Assembly: GCA_029168955.1 (NCBI GenBank)
Contig: JAPDOI010000288.1
Coordinates: 763,501-827,500, forward strand
Reading direction: 5' to 3'
Source of the DNA: Aplectana chamaeleonis
Taxonomy: Eukaryota; Nematoda; Chromadorea; Rhabditida; Cosmocercidae
DNA length: 64,000 bases
Shown: positions 11,440 through 23,640 of the stretch, piece after piece
Layout: each line of letters starts with the position of its first letter
How positions within the stretch are numbered: position 1 is the stretch's first letter
Notes under the pieces: generated by a model
Told to the model about the DNA's origin: nothing
What the model saw: only the letters and a program-made list of their open reading frames with translations
Databases searched by the model: none
Program-made: the position numbers and the translations under genes

Positions 11440-12300
11440 AGTCCCACTGGGGGCCTGCACACATCTTTCACACTCCCACTGGGGTCTTGCACACATCGTG
11501 CACACATCCTACATACTCTTGCTGGGGTCCTGCACACATCCTGCACACTTGGGGTCCTGCACACATCCTGAACACTCCCACTGAGGTCCTGCACACACCC
11601 TGCACACTCCCACTGGGGTCTTGCACACATCCTGCACACTCCCACTGAGGTCCTGCACACATCCTATACACTCCCACTGGGGTCCTGCCCACATCCTTTA
11701 CACGTTCACTGAGGTCTTGCGCACATCCTGCACACTCCCACAGGGATCCTGCTCAAAACCTGCACATTCCCACTGGGGTCCTGCACACATCGTGCGCACT
11801 CCCACTTGGGTCCTGCACACCCTTACGGGGGCCCTGCACACACTACACGATGTCTTGCACACTCCCACTGAAGTCCTGCACACATCCCGAACACTACTAC
11901 TAGAGTACTGCACACATCATGCACACTCGCACTGGGGTCCTGTCACATCCTGCACACTCCCACTGAGGTCCTGCATACACCCCGCACACTCCCACTGGGG
12001 TCTTGCCCGCATCCTGCACACTTTCATTGAGGTCTTGCACACATCCTGCACACTACCTCTGGGATCCCTCACACATCCCGCTTACTCCACTGGGATCCTG
12101 CACAAAACCTGCATATTCCCACTGAGGTCCTGCACACATCTCGCACACTCCCACTGGGGTCCTGCACTTATCCTGCACACTCCCACTGGGGTCCTGTCCG
12201 CATCCTGTGCACTCCCACTGAGGTCCTGCACACATCCTGCACATTCCCACTGGGGTCTTGCACACATCCTGCACACTCCGTGTAAGATGCCACACAAGTC
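11440..12300 (-). repeat. 32-bp minisatellite
   Basis: About 27 units of 32 bp. In reverse complement a unit is GTGTGCAGGACCCCAGTGGGA followed by GTGTGCAGGAT, that is, one 21-bp unit plus an 11-bp truncated unit. Because 32 is not a multiple of three, open frames across it (up to 254 residues) switch reading among three peptides and are not genes. Confidence 0.95.
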
Positions 12301-12520
12301 CTGCTCATCCCCGCGATGTCCTGTACACTTTCTCCCCTTTATCTCAAAAGTCGCGCTCACCTGCGCACTCTCTCTAGGGTTCTGAATACATCCTTAACAC
12401 TCACACTGGGGCACTGCGCCAATTCATCAACGCCCTGGACAGTTTTTGCAACGGCTTGCGTTTTCTCCAGCAAAACCAAGCGTAAGGAAGACGCGTCATC
12501 GCATTTGATCTCGCGTGAAA

Positions 12521-12572
12521 ATGGATAGCTTCCGAGAAAGTCCGCCGGAAAACTTTTTCGGGAGCTATCCAT
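12521..12572. repeat. Hairpin, about 21-bp arms
   Basis: ATGGATAGCTTCCGAGAAAGT pairs with the near-complement at 12552-12572 around a loop of about 10 bases. One mismatch or wobble is seen. Function unknown; it could be a remnant of a small inverted-repeat element. Confidence 0.6.
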
Positions 12573-12599
12573 CTTTTTCTTCACTCACACACTATTCCC

Positions 12600-13740
12600 A
12601 TTCTCTCTTTCAGGTCGCGTTGAGTTTCAGTTTGGCGCGAACTTACCGCGAACCTGAAAAAATTCAAGAAATCATCGGAAATTTTCTCTAAATTACCATT
12701 TTCCCCAGAAAAAAAGGACAGAGCAAACCCTTTTTTCGAAGCTTTTCTACTATGCGTATCTAGAGCTCATGCCGTGGCATGCGAGCCCTTAGTTTCTGAA
12801 ATGTCTGGCCCCTCTCCTAAAAATCGTCAAATAAAAAGCTCGCGGTTAGCTGCAGTTACCCACGAAATAAATCGCGGTTATCTACCCATTCACTACCACC
12901 CCTGATCTCGAATAACCTAAACTGCACTCTCCGACTCCCTTGCATCTCTTCCGTCTCTCTCTCTCGGTGGGGTGGGCGAGCGCCGGGCGAGAGCAGGTGC
13001 TTCCTCCCGAGCTCCTTCGAGGGAGACCTCTGCTGTCGCTCGCCCAAGTTGAAGACGGCTTTATTGTCACAACCTCATACACCTCCACGGTGTATGAGGT
13101 TGTTTGAACAAATAAACTTTAGTTGGAAGCGCCTCACAAACGCCACTCTTCGGCCAGTGCACCTACGGCGTATTGGTCGAGTGGACAGCTCAGAGGACTA
13201 AGAAACGGCAAACTGAGTCGTTTGAGGTTCCATCATGTGTTATGCACTTTCTGGTGAGTGGTTGTCATCTACGCGATTTTCGTCACATAGCGTAAGCTCG
13301 AAGATTCGAAAAAAAAATTGAATGTCTAATTTCGTTTGCTTCGAAAGAAAATTGGCAAGTAATGATTTGAATTCAATGAGAAATGTTTTCTTTCGCCCTG
13401 AACACGATGGCATTGCTGCTGTAACTCCCAGTTCTGGACGGAAGCCTTAATCGGAGAAAACTGAACTGTTTATGAAACGCTGGACTTGGGTCAAATTTCA
13501 TTGCAAAAATATGATAGCCAAAGCAAGGCCAAAACACCCTTGTTACGTCCTAGTTTCACTAAGGCGTTGGTGGCTTTGGTTTTAGAGTGACCTATACTGA
13601 GCCTAGTTTCAATTGCGGACTTTTTGCGGCCGAATCAAGGACGATGAGTGTGTCTTCCGGGGTGTCAAAATTGCGAAAAAAAGCAGTTTTGACTTAGTGC
13701 TTCTGAAAAAAAGTGACTAGGCGAGTTTTTCGGCTTGGGC
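12600..13740. other. No supported gene; strong short hairpin at 13070-13102
   Basis: CAACCTCATACACC (13070-13083) and GGTGTATGAGGTTG (13089-13102) form a perfect 14-bp stem with a 5-base loop. At about 13163-13240 a TTGGTCGAGTGG box and a GAGGTTCCATC box loosely resemble tRNA promoter boxes but no cloverleaf can be drawn. Nothing else is assigned. Confidence 0.4.
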
Positions 13741-13747
13741 TGGTGCA

Positions 13748-15530
13748 GTGCTTATTTGGAAGAGAATCACAAAAAAAAGTTACTGCCCGAGTCCCAGGTC
13801 GATTGGTCACATTAGAGCCGAGATCAGCCGGGTAGCCGTGGCATACATGGTGCCGCTGCTACCGATTAATCGATATTATTTATTTAAATTTTCCAACTTG
13901 AGTAGGGGGGTCCGCACCTCCAAAGGACCGGTAACCAGGACATGCCTTACCCTGGTGGGTGATGTCTGGATACAAAGACCCTCAGGAACCCGTTGTTGTC
14001 GGCCGACGGGCTGTAGCGAGCCCGGTCGATACGACGGCAATGCATTGCTCACTCAGGTCGAAAAGTCCCCGCACTGTATCAGGACTGATGCCGCCTGTCT
14101 CCGTGCCCGTCACGGTCGATACGTACTCTCAGATTTCAGGGGGACTTAGAGCACAGGGCGATGCTAATTCCGCCCAGTGTTTCAATTCTGGTACATGTGG
14201 AACACTGCGTCGAAGTGATGATATTGTGGAATAACTTCCCTTATCGATTGTCCTCCATGGGGACTTGGGGCAGTGTTTGCGTGTCAGGCAGAGTCCGCGC
14301 GGGAAAATGGAATTTCAAAATTCCATCGACGCACAGCTGCCTCTAAAGCTGTAGTTCTCCATTTTTTTTGTTTTTTTTTTAAATTTTTTTGTTGTTTTCT
14401 GTCTATTTCTGTGTCCATTTTGTTGTCTTATTTCCACCTTTTGTTAAGCTCTCACAAGAGAAGCATACAAACCATAGATGAAATCTGCGAGAACAAACTT
14501 TATTGTTATTATCTCTTGGGTGTCCATAGTAAAAATGCGCAGTATCCTTTCCCGAGCTGCTGGTTCCAAGAATCTATAAAAGGTTTTGAAGTCTCGTGGG
14601 AAGGCAAGGGTTTTTTATCAAGTATTTTTTGGGTGCTTGTGAAAAAGTTCGGATTTTTTTTATACTTTATGGATGTAACTCTAATCTTTCATTAGTAGTG
14701 GTCGTCCTCCTGCTTTACTTGGGTACATTATAGACTGCGTTCTGGATGGTCTACGACGAGACCACACTCAGCTCAACATGTCTCCCGCTGAGATTGCAGC
14801 GAATCCCTCCCCGTGAGTTGGCTATTGGTCTAGAGTCAGGATGTGGCCTTAGCTATCAACTTTTCAGGTATTGGCGTATGTACGCTGGGCACAAACAACC
14901 GTAAACGGTTGTAAACGCTGCCATATCTGCGCACGTGTCGCGCGGAACGGTGGACCACTACGCGTCAGTGCAACGGAGGAGCCCTGTATGAGATTGTAAC
15001 CAACGTTTGATACAATCTAGTGTACTTTTGCAGGCAGTACTAAGTCAACGGTGGACAGCTCGTGGCCAGACCGATAGGTGTCTAATTGGCTTTTTTTAAA
15101 CAGCAACTTGAAAACAAAAGTTTAGGAAGCGCAAAAGAATGTAGCCTGTGGACATTATCCTGGCTGCTGACAGCGCTGTTTCGGACTCGGACTTGGAATG
15201 AAGCTCACTGACGCCGCAGCCGCATCTGATTAGGATCTCTTCTACACACGGCCGTCCCTGAGGTGTCCGATGAGCTCCCAGTGACTTGTTTGCATGCGCA
15301 TCCCGCCCTTGTTACATTGTGCAAAACGAGAAGGTTTTACTTCATACAATTTTCACCGAGCGCTTCCGATGTCCAGTGGTTAGCTTTAGCGAGACTAGGC
15401 TTTCTTAGATGGAATACGCATGAATCAAATATCATGAAGGGCCCACTTGGTACTTCTGTACCAGGCTCTGTGGCAATCACGACTCTTTTTTGTCTGTTTT
15501 TTGTTATAGTCATTTCTAAATCTCATTTTC
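13748..15530. other. No supported gene
   Basis: The stretch contains isolated motifs seen elsewhere (CGGTCGATACG near 14030 and 14115, GGGGGACTTAG or GGGGACTTGGGGC near 14140, 14256 and 16275), suggesting decayed MITEs, but ends cannot be defined. Frames of up to 140 residues show no recognisable domain. Confidence 0.35.
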
Positions 15531-15531
15531 C

Positions 15532-15660
15532 TTGTTGTTGATGTTATTGTTATTATTGTTGTTGTTGTTGTCGTTGTCGTTGTTGTTGTTGTTGTTATTG
15601 TTGTTGCTGTTGTTGTTGCTTGTTGTTACTGTTGTTGTTGTTACTGTTGTTGTTGTTGCT

Positions 15661-15723
<63 letters not shown>

Positions 15724-15750
15724 GCTGTTGTTGTTGTTGTTGTTGTTGTT
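15532..15750 (+). repeat. (TTG)n microsatellite
   Basis: About 219 bp of TTG/GTT trinucleotide with scattered interruptions (CTG, TTA, TCG). It produces spurious poly-leucine and poly-valine frames. Confidence 0.97.
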
Positions 15751-15759
15751 AATGTAGAT

Positions 15760-16760
15760 CTCCTTCCGCTCTCATGGTATCTTCACCCCGATTCTCTCAC
15801 TAGTTTAGATCTCAAACTCCGTTATATTCCTATCATTGCCATATTAGTGTTCTATGCCTCTCGTAGGGAATTTTCATTGCGGATCGGAGCTCTGAAGTGA
15901 ATTGTTATTGTTAAGCGGAAAACGGATAAAATGACTGTCTATTTGTTGATAAATGACTTGTTGATAAACTGTGATAAGTGAGTACTAAACTTGGAAAATC
16001 GCGACTAGGGCATCTAGTCGTCAAACGTGGCCTATTACGGCAAGGCCGGGCCTTATAAGGCAGCGTTGGGCGGTACGGAGGCTAATGGCCGTCAGGAAAG
16101 GCCTCAGGCGATTATCTAGCCAATGTCCATCCCGCGATTCATCAGCGCGATCCCCGATTTGTTCCACAATGATTCCATATCCGCTGCGCTGTGCAAATTT
16201 TGCGGGTTCCACAATTCCCCCATTTCACTGTTTCATTTCTCCTCCTTTTGTTCCATAATGAAAGGACTCAAACGTCGGTTCTAGGGGGACTTGGGGCGAT
16301 GTTGGTCGGGGAGTAGTCATATACTATTCGACAAGTCCCCCTGGAATCTGAGAGTATGCTTAGCGAGGTGGTAAATTCTCCCGTTGTAGACGGACTGCGC
16401 CGTACGCAGTGCGCTTCAGTGCCCCCACCTTATTAATACTCATACAGCCAACCAATATGGACGGCGAGAGCGGTGCTGGATCGCTAGGGACGATAGAGAA
16501 CTGCGCAGTATCGCTAGGGACGGGAGAAGACGGCCTTGTTCAGCATTCGGCCAGCTATGGCAGGGGCCTCGCCCATGCAATGTCTCGACATTCACTGACT
16601 ACGCCATCAGCGATGGGTCTACTCCTCTGCTAGCCGGGAAACAAACAACTGTTAGAAGCGACTCGAGATTAGATTCTCTTTCGGCAAGCAAATGAAATTG
16701 GAACCAAAATTTTCAAATGATCCTGAAAACATTGCAGTATGGAAAGAAAACGGCGAAGAC
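15760..16760. other. No supported gene
   Basis: Nothing recognisable apart from a short imperfect inverted pair, CTAGGGGGACTTG near 16284 and CAAGTCCCCCTGG near 16340. Confidence 0.35.
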
Positions 16761-16774
16761 TCAAAAACCAGAAA

Positions 16775-16857
16775 TTATATAGCAGGATTTGAATCTCCTA
16801 AACATTCAGTTAGTCATTTAGTAGTCCGCTACGCTACCCACTCAACCACTACGGTAC
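16775..16857 (-). other. tRNA-like sequence, possible SINE or tRNA pseudogene
   Basis: On the minus strand GTAGTGGTTGAGTGGGTAGC resembles an A-box region and GAGATTCAAATCCTGC resembles a B-box/T-arm, about 50 bases apart. The acceptor stem and anticodon arm cannot be paired convincingly, so a functional tRNA is unlikely. A tRNA-derived SINE head is the best guess. Confidence 0.3.
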
Positions 16858-16949
16858 TCATGGACGAACAGAACGGTGATCTAGACACGTAAACATTTTA
16901 GTCTGATAATTAGACGGAGCTGCGACGGTAGATCACCGCGCGCGCGATT

Positions 16950-17037
16950 GATATACAATTGGCCAGTGTTGCCGCCAACACCGCACGGCCACCCGCAAGG
17001 TCCAAGCGTCAGACTAAATCGAAAACGGGAACCATAT
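16950..17037 (-). repeat. Dispersed repeat, inverted copy near 47947-48020
   Basis: ATGGTTCCCGTTTTCGATTT, then a GTCTGACGC(T)TGGACC segment, then a GCC-rich segment and CAATT in this order on the minus strand correspond to the plus strand at 47947-48015. A small element family; no ends defined. The stretch 17040-17950 has a weak local duplication (CATTCGGTGTAATCAAGTG near 17411 and a similar unit near 17476) and no gene. Confidence 0.5.
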
Positions 17038-18585
17038 AGGTGCCGCCTTCTCAATGAAATGGATCCGATTTGGCTGATCGGCGGAGGTTTCGGCGTGACT
17101 CAAAACTGCCGGAGTTTTCTTGGTAATGTCTCATATCTGGCGGAGTTTTCTAGGCAACTTGCTGCAGTGTCCGCACTGTTTTTCTCTAATGCTCTCTCGT
17201 GTGGAGCGCGGAAATGGTAGCCTACAATGTATACGCTGCACTGGAATGTGAAGTGTTTGTGCTCATCACGGTTGACAGTTCTCAGGATATTGACGCTCTG
17301 GCGCGCGTCGGCGGCAAGTTGAAACGTTATTCCTGCCTCTCAACCTGTCATTGACGCCCACGTCTGCAGGAGTGGTAGGTGGTAGCCGGTGGGAGTTGAT
17401 TAGGTGGGGCATTCGGTGTAATCAAGTGGGTGTGACGTTACACTGAGTGGTCGGTGGTAGGTGATGAGGCAGAGCTTTCGGTGTGAACGGGTCAAATGTG
17501 ACGTGGCATCGTAAAGTTGGTGAGACGTTGACAGTTATTGGCATGCATGGGCGAGTTTACGGGCCTTGTTACCCCTTTTTTTCGTTTCAAGCGGAAGCAC
17601 GCTACCTGTTCTACTCTTCTCGACCGGGCGCCGACCCCCGCGATTGCAGAGTTAATGCGAGCTTAGTCATCCTGACAACTGAGCACGACTTTTGATCAAA
17701 ACAAGGTTAAGGCACCAAATTTTCTCTACATCAATGAATAACACAACACCGTTTTTTGCCTTTTCAAGTACTGCTTGGGCCTTTGGCCGAGTTTGAAAAT
17801 GGGATATTAGAACACTTTCCCTCACCTCAAACAAATTTTAACGCATTCAAAAAAAAACCAAAAGGTATGTTTGCAATTCTCCCTTGTGAGGTCCAGCACT
17901 TTAACAAAAGCTCTTCGTGCACCTTCCAAAGTCCTGTGCTCTACTTATTAGATTCTTCACAATGCAGTACAATGAGAGCTGCATAATTTATTAAAAGTTT
18001 CGGAAGTTCCAAATGTTTTCAAAATCAAACTTTCCAAAGTTTTTGAAACTTCTTTCTCACAGGTGAGCTTTGAGCGCAGGCTTCAACCAAGCCTTTCGGT
18101 CAGATATCCAGGTTTGATAGAGGCGCTACGCGCCGAAAGCTTGCCTGTGAGACGGACTCAGGCAAACCATCGCTCCGAGCGGGACCGGCTCCTTCCAATT
18201 ATGACGTCATCGCCCGGACAGCGGCCGAGGGGCTAACTGGCACCGCGGTCCCTGTCCGGTGCCAGTTCGCCCCTCAGCCGCTGTTCGGTCGCTCTCCGGG
18301 CCACAGCAGTGCGAGCAGTGTTACCCAGACCGTCACTTTGTACACTGCAATCACGGACCCAGCATGGGATTCCACTGCCAATTCCAGTACTTACGCCTTC
18401 GAAAGCTTCAGCTATCGTTCTTCTTATCCTCCGTGACCGAATCTCCGCGTTGCAAAATGTTGGCGGGGTTAGTGGTGCGTGCAGCGTTGTGAAGAGGTAG
18501 AGAGCGTTCTATAGGAAACTTGCGTAGCATCACGGAAAACGAGTAGATATTAGTGCGGAGCGTGTACCGCGTCATTGCAGTTGGC

Positions 18586-18870
18586 TAACGCTTAATGAGA
18601 AGTGTGCTCCGCATTATAAAAAATGAGCCGCGCTTCATGAAAAGCGTGAGTCGCGTCATGGAGTATGAGTGGCGCACCGTGAGAAGCGTGCGCCGCGTCA
18701 TGGAATACGAGTCACACCTCATAAGAAGCGTGCGCGGCGTCATTTGAAACCGGGTCGCGTTATATAGAAGCGCGCTCCGCTTCATGTAAAATGAGTCGCC
18801 ATCCATGAGAAGCTTGAGCCGCGTCATGGAAAATGAGTAGCGCTCCATAGGGAGCGTGTTGACCATGCGG
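18586..18870 (+). repeat. 21/42-bp minisatellite, divergent branch
   Basis: Alternating units such as AGCGTGCGCCGCGTCATGGA and ATACGAGTCACACCTCATAAG. The first half-unit aligns to the GTGTGCAGGACGTCATAGAA consensus, so this array belongs to the same superfamily. The 93-residue minus-strand frame is an artefact. Confidence 0.75.
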
Positions 18871-19593
18871 AGCGTTCTTTGCCCATCTCGATCAATCGCT
18901 TAAACTGTAGGTTTTATTCACGCTCACACAAGTTTAGAGAAGGACACGTTTTGATAGAAACCCGGCACGCACCGCACACCGAAACCATGTACTTCTATTT
19001 TACCCACTTCCTACTCGCAATGTTAGTTCACAACATGTTCCAATCTTGCATTGGGTGATCTTCTCATATAGGGTCACATGATCTATGTATTCCGGTCGAA
19101 TAATCGGAGCAATCCTAGTGTGCGTTAGGCATTATGCTAACGATGATATTGGTAATATTAGTGACAGCCGCTACTGCTGCGCTGCCACCCACCGGCAGTA
19201 ACCGCTTTCACTAATATTATCAATACTATCGCTGACCCCGTGCCGTCCTCGGGCACGTTGCATTTACCAGATTCATGTCTACACGTCTACTGTTTCTATC
19301 TAACGCTACCTTCCACTGGTCCCAAAGCTTTCTCATTTGCGAAATATTTGCTGTAATTCAGTTGTAATCTTCACTACTGTGCGTCTCTGTGGGTGCAAAA
19401 CTAGTTTTGGGAGGGAGCTGAGGATCTATCCATAGGAATGAAAAGATTCATTCATTCATGAAAATTTATTACGGTATCACATATGTGATAACGTTATCAC
19501 TCATGATTCGCTGGAAACTCCATGGAATTAGATAGATTTCTCAAAGCGGTATCCTTCGTTCCTCACTAGACCTATAAGCGCTCCCCCAACCAG

Positions 19594-20490
19594 TTTCGCA
19601 CCTTTTTGAGTGCTTCTATTTATGCTGAGGTTAACCACCAAAACTGCCGTAGTTGACAGAATATCTTAGTCACTTAGAACTAAATTATGACGTTTGCAAA
19701 AATTTTCCATGGAGCGTAATTGATGATTTCTAGCTGATTTTGTGATGTTGCAGCTTCGGTCTATTCTGACTTATCCAAGCAGTTTAGGTCTTAAAGCTCC
19801 AAAGTTTAGTATAATGTCTAAGTCTTTATTCAATAATATTTTCCGACAATTATCGATCGTTTTTTTTGAAAGCAGAATTCTCGATTTTTTCATTGATTTT
19901 CGAAATGACGATCAAACCAAACCTCTCCAGCCGCTTCGCGGCTGGAGCGATAATTGACGAAAAAATACTATCGATTGGGAACTTAGCAGTCATAACGTCG
20001 GTATGGATCCCAGGGATATTTTGCGTTCCTCATTGAGGGATGGCGCAAACTCGGTGCACCTATACTATAACTTATGACACCGAGTTTGCGAAAACCTTCA
20101 ATGATTAACGCAAAGTATCGCTAAGCCGACATTATAACCGCTAAGTTCCTAATCTATAGTATTTTTGCTAATTATTGATCGTTATTTTCGAAATCGATGA
20201 AAAAGGTGAGAATCCCTCAAAAAAAGATCGATAATTGTCGAAAAAAATTATTGATTATAGACTCGGGAAGACATAATACTCATTTTTGGAGCTTCAAGGC
20301 CTAAGCTTCTCGGATAAGTCAGAAAAGACCGAAGCTGCAAAAGGACAAAATCAGATAAAAATCATTAATTCCGCTCCGTTAAAAATTTTCACAAACGCAA
20401 TCATCTAGTTTTGAGGTGGCTTAGATTTTCTCTCGACTATGGCAGGTTTGGTGGTTTACATCAAAGTAAATGCAAGCACTCAAAGACACA
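19594..20490. mobile_element. Fold-back palindrome of about 0.9 kb
   Basis: Left arm 19594-19990 returns inverted as 20110-20490: examples are GTTGCAGCTTCGGTC with GACCGAAGCTGC, and TTATCCAAGCAGTTTAGG with CCTAAGCTTCTCGGATAAG. The centre (about 19990-20110) has a further pair, GCGCAAACTCGGTG with CACCGAGTTTGCG. No frame of note. It is nested in the 3-kb inverted-repeat element. Confidence 0.75.
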
Positions 20491-21004
20491 CAGTACTGAA
20501 GATTATCACTGAGTTATAGCATATATTTCGCAAACAAGCTGGCTTTAGACCAAGTGGAAGGCAGCGTTAGATAGAAAAGAGTTTGTCTCTCAAGACAAAA
20601 GCAAGGAGGGGGGAAAATGAGGAAAGAGGAGAGGAAGAAAAGGAGGACGGGTAGAAGATGGAAGAAGAAAGAGAGCGAAATAGAGAAGCAGAAATGAGTA
20701 AATAAACGAAGGGAAGCCATCAGTGAAGCTACGCTGATTCGCCCGAAGAGCCACCGCAGTGCCAGATGGGACCGAAGATCGCTCCGAGCGATACTGCTGT
20801 GGCCCGGAGATCGGCTGATGTGGCCCGAGTATATGGCTAAATTTCGCTCGGAGCGGAGAGGCAGCGCCGCTCGAGTAGCTCTCCGGTACCGCTCGGAGCG
20901 ATGCCTGAGGAAGTTCAAAGAACTTTGGAAAGTTTCAATTTGGAAACTTTCGAAACTTTCATCAAATTTCGCAGCCTCCATTGTACTGTATTGTGAAACA
21001 CTAT

Positions 21005-21838
21005 GAGGCTAAGGAATACCAGAACTCTTCGTTTTATTAGGTTCTGCTCAATCAGCATGATATTCTGCACATTTTTTCAGACAAAAAGGCTGCTCCGTGG
21101 GACTGCGTGTACAGAAAACCATGGCGAATAGACGGCCAATTAGATGACCATAGCCGGTGACAATGATACTCTTAGGTCCACTTGTGTTAATCGTAGCGAT
21201 CACCTCGCTTATAAAAGTGTTGCTCGTGATGTAACACTGCAGCAGAACAATTTCAGATTGGAACGGGAACTCAGAACTTCTACACGACGTCCACGCGTAA
21301 ACGGAGTCATTGGTTAATTCTACGTTCTAATGTTGGATCACTTGGCGAAATGTAGTTTATAATTGAGTTTGATTGCAATGTAAAAAATCGAATCTATCTA
21401 CTAGATCGTTTGTCCGGTCATTTTTGGAACTCCCTTCGTATACCACCTGAATCGACAAGAATGGCCGATGACTATTTTCCAGTATACAACTTTCCACTCA
21501 CCTAGGTTTCTGACATTCACGCATATAGCATCGAAACCAGGCGATAATTTGAGTGGATTTTTGCACAGCATAACTCTAGTGCCTGAAAATATTTGCAAGA
21601 TTGGCGATCAATTGTCCACACTGCTGCTTTGATCATGGGAAAGCGCGCCCACACAAGTAGCTCCCGTGAAATGATTGATTGAGTGTTGATACTAAAGACA
21701 GTACTCATACCAGTGGTAGGGAGACAACCCGCGACTCTTCCATACGGCTCACTGTCAACGAAAATCCCATTTTAAAAACTCACTGTACAATTGTGCCAAT
21801 AGCCGATCTCTCAACTGTGGAGAAAAATGAATGACACT
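21005..21838. other. No supported gene
   Basis: No element ends, domain or RNA could be recognised in this stretch. Confidence 0.35.
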
Positions 21839-22121
21839 ACAGTGCGTTGCAAAATTATACGACATACCCCAATTTCCGCACTTCCAAACTTCGCGTCACT
21901 TAAGGAGACAAACGGTAAACGCCAATCGATGCAGCACCCTTGAAACCCCTGGGTACGGATCTTCACGAAATTAGAGCCACTAGCAGGAAACTGGCAACGG
22001 AAATTGTCAAAAATGGCCGTTGCAAAATTATACGACATAGCTGATCTTCTCGCAGAAATTTCTATCCTACACCATCTGTATCAGTTCGTTCATGGTAAGA
22101 ACCATTAGAAACATCAAGATA

Positions 22122-22592
22122 TTAGTCTTCAGAAATGTCTTGTCGCTGAACCACTTCGAAAACTCTGTTTGGTATGTTTCAATTCAGCTTTTTATGAAAG
22201 CACCTTTCAATCTGCGCCCATTCCCTTATAACGGCTAGTTTCAGCCGAGCCACACGCTCGTATTGTCTGTTCTGGATGTAGATTCAACGCTTAAGAATAC
22301 CTCACACGTTTTCCACAGGGTTGAGGTCCTGCAAACCGGCCGGCCATTCTAGCAAATTGGCAGGATCGGCTTGAAACCAAGCCGGCGTTGTCCTATCGAC
22401 AAGAAGTGAAGGCGGAAACGGGCTAGAAAGAACTGGGAGTGATTTTCCGGCACATTCTGATAATCTGCGGAGTTCATAGGTCATGTCGCAAAAAGCTGGT
22501 CTATCTTAAAACCCTACCTGGTTCCGCGTCAATGCACTATTCTTTCTCCTCCAAAGTTCCTACTCAAGGATAAGTTCGGGTCCTTGTGTGGA
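22122..22592 (-). pseudogene. Tc1-type transposase, C-terminal fragment (left arm)
   Basis: On the minus strand the conceptual peptide contains WFQADPANLLEWPAGLQDLN followed by PVENV, the conserved block around the last acidic residue of the Tc1 DDE transposase, normally followed by WGILK. Here the tryptophan codon is TGA, after which GILKR is readable, then a second TGA, then YIQNRQYERVARLKLAVIRE, ending at TAA (22124-22122). Codons upstream of WFQ are degraded and the first two catalytic aspartates are absent. It is a non-functional copy, the mirror image of the fragment at 22705-28987, which has the same TGA. It also supplies the empty site for the DIRS insertion. Confidence 0.85.
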
Positions 22593-23085
22593 TCCTTCGA
22601 AATCCTTTTTTATCGGTCGAAAACAAGTGGAATTCGAACGAGCTTGATCAATTCTATTACATTTATTCAATTCTCACTAATCATTCCAAGCACTGGAGAG
22701 ATCTACAAAAGGACCCGAACTTATCCTTGAGTAGGAATTTCAGAGGAAAAAGAATAATGCATTGACCGGGATCCAGGTGGGGTTTCAAGCTGGACAAGCT
22801 AATAGCGACATGACCAATGAACTCCACAGATTATCAGAATGGGCCAGGTAACCATTTCCATTTCTTTCTAGTTCGTTTCCGCCTACACTTCTTCTCAGTA
22901 GGACAACACAGGCTTGGTTTCAGGCCGATCCTGCCAATTTGCTAGAATGGCCGGCCGGTTTGCAGGACCTCAACCCTGTAGAAAACGTGTGAGGTATTCT
23001 TGGACGTTGAATTTACATCCAGAATTGTATATTTTCCTAGACAACGCAGTTGTTGAAGTAAAATATTTATTATATCAACTGCGTA

Positions 23086-23217
23086 ATATCAATTACGATT
23101 GCTTTCTACCATTCAGCTCCTATCTTGATCTCCAGTTTAACCGATTGCCTTTTTGATCATTGGGCGGGGACCCACTGTCAACGTGTTCCACGCATGATCA
23201 GGAAAGGTCAGTTGCCG
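23086..23217 (+). repeat. DIRS left inverted repeat
   Basis: 132 bp from ATATCAATTACGATTGC to AGGTCAGTTGCCG. It is the reverse complement of 28691-28822, without any difference that I can see. Outside it, the outermost 61 bp (23025-23085) are unique to this end, and contain a short inverted pair around TTGTTGAAG. Confidence 0.92.
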
Positions 23218-23525
23218 GGCAATAGCGAGCAACCGACTGTTTGTGACACCCCGTAAAAGCGACCTGAAGAAAACGAAAAAAACGCAACATTTTATCGGTT
23301 AATAACCCAAAACCGTAAATGAACATCTATGTAGTAGATGAATGCTGCCGTCATTTCTTCTTCTGTGCTCGCTTTGTCTTCTTCGCCTCGTTAACTCCGT
23401 CATCTCTCGTCATCTTCAGAGACTTGCGCAGTGGGCGGTGCACGGATTTGCTCTGATTCGACCTGAAAGACTTCGAATTTGTGAAACGGAAAAACGGGTG
23501 CTGGGACAACACAGGGTGGGTATAT
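23218..23525. other. DIRS 3' untranslated region
   Basis: About 300 bp between the left inverted repeat and the internal complementary region. No open frame of interest; it includes ATCTATGTAGTAGATGAATG and a pyrimidine-rich TTCTTCTTCTG tract. It probably holds the 3' end of the recombinase transcript. Confidence 0.55.
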
Positions 23526-23633
23526 GTAATTGATATTACGCAGTTAATATAATAAATATTTTACTTCAACAACTGCGTTGTCTAGGAAAATATACAATTA
23601 TATAACACTGCTTCATATCAATTACGATTGCTT
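23526..23633. repeat. DIRS internal complementary region (circle-junction template)
   Basis: 23526-23597 is the reverse complement of the left terminus 23025-23096 with one difference. It is followed without a gap by 23598-23633, which is the exact reverse complement of the right terminus 28804-28839. The region therefore holds the two element ends fused head to tail. In the accepted DIRS1 model such a region templates completion of the ends and formation of the circular DNA intermediate. It sits directly downstream of the recombinase stop codon. Confidence 0.93.
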
Positions 23634-23640
23634 CTTCAAC

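Larger units (their letters stand above)
17956..20997. mobile_element. Element of about 3 kb with long terminal inverted repeats
   Basis: The left end CACAATGCAGTACAATG and the right end CATTGTACTGTATTGTG are inverted, followed inward by similar segments (AAAGTTTCG, AAACTTTCCAAAG, then CATCGCTCCGAGCGG and CTCTCCGG) over about 350 bp on the left and 260 bp on the right. No transposase frame is seen inside; the interior holds a minisatellite and a palindrome. Probably a non-autonomous DNA transposon colonised by others. Confidence 0.6.

Noticed and set aside
10928..11660. Overlapping frames of 130-170 residues in a GC-rich stretch as a gene
   Set aside because: Frames overlap on both strands, run into the minisatellite, and show no known motif.
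11440..12300. 32-bp repeats considered as a CRISPR array
   Set aside because: Units are adjacent without unique spacers, and the context is eukaryotic.
11621..12385. A 254-residue histidine- and cysteine-rich frame as a gene
   Set aside because: It arises from the 32-bp repeat, whose three reading frames alternate; codon content is that of the repeat.
15532..15900. Poly-leucine/poly-valine frame as a membrane protein
   Set aside because: Pure translation of a (TTG)n microsatellite.
23020..23640. The inverted pair near the left DIRS end taken as a separate MITE
   Set aside because: It is fully explained as the internal complementary region plus the element terminus.
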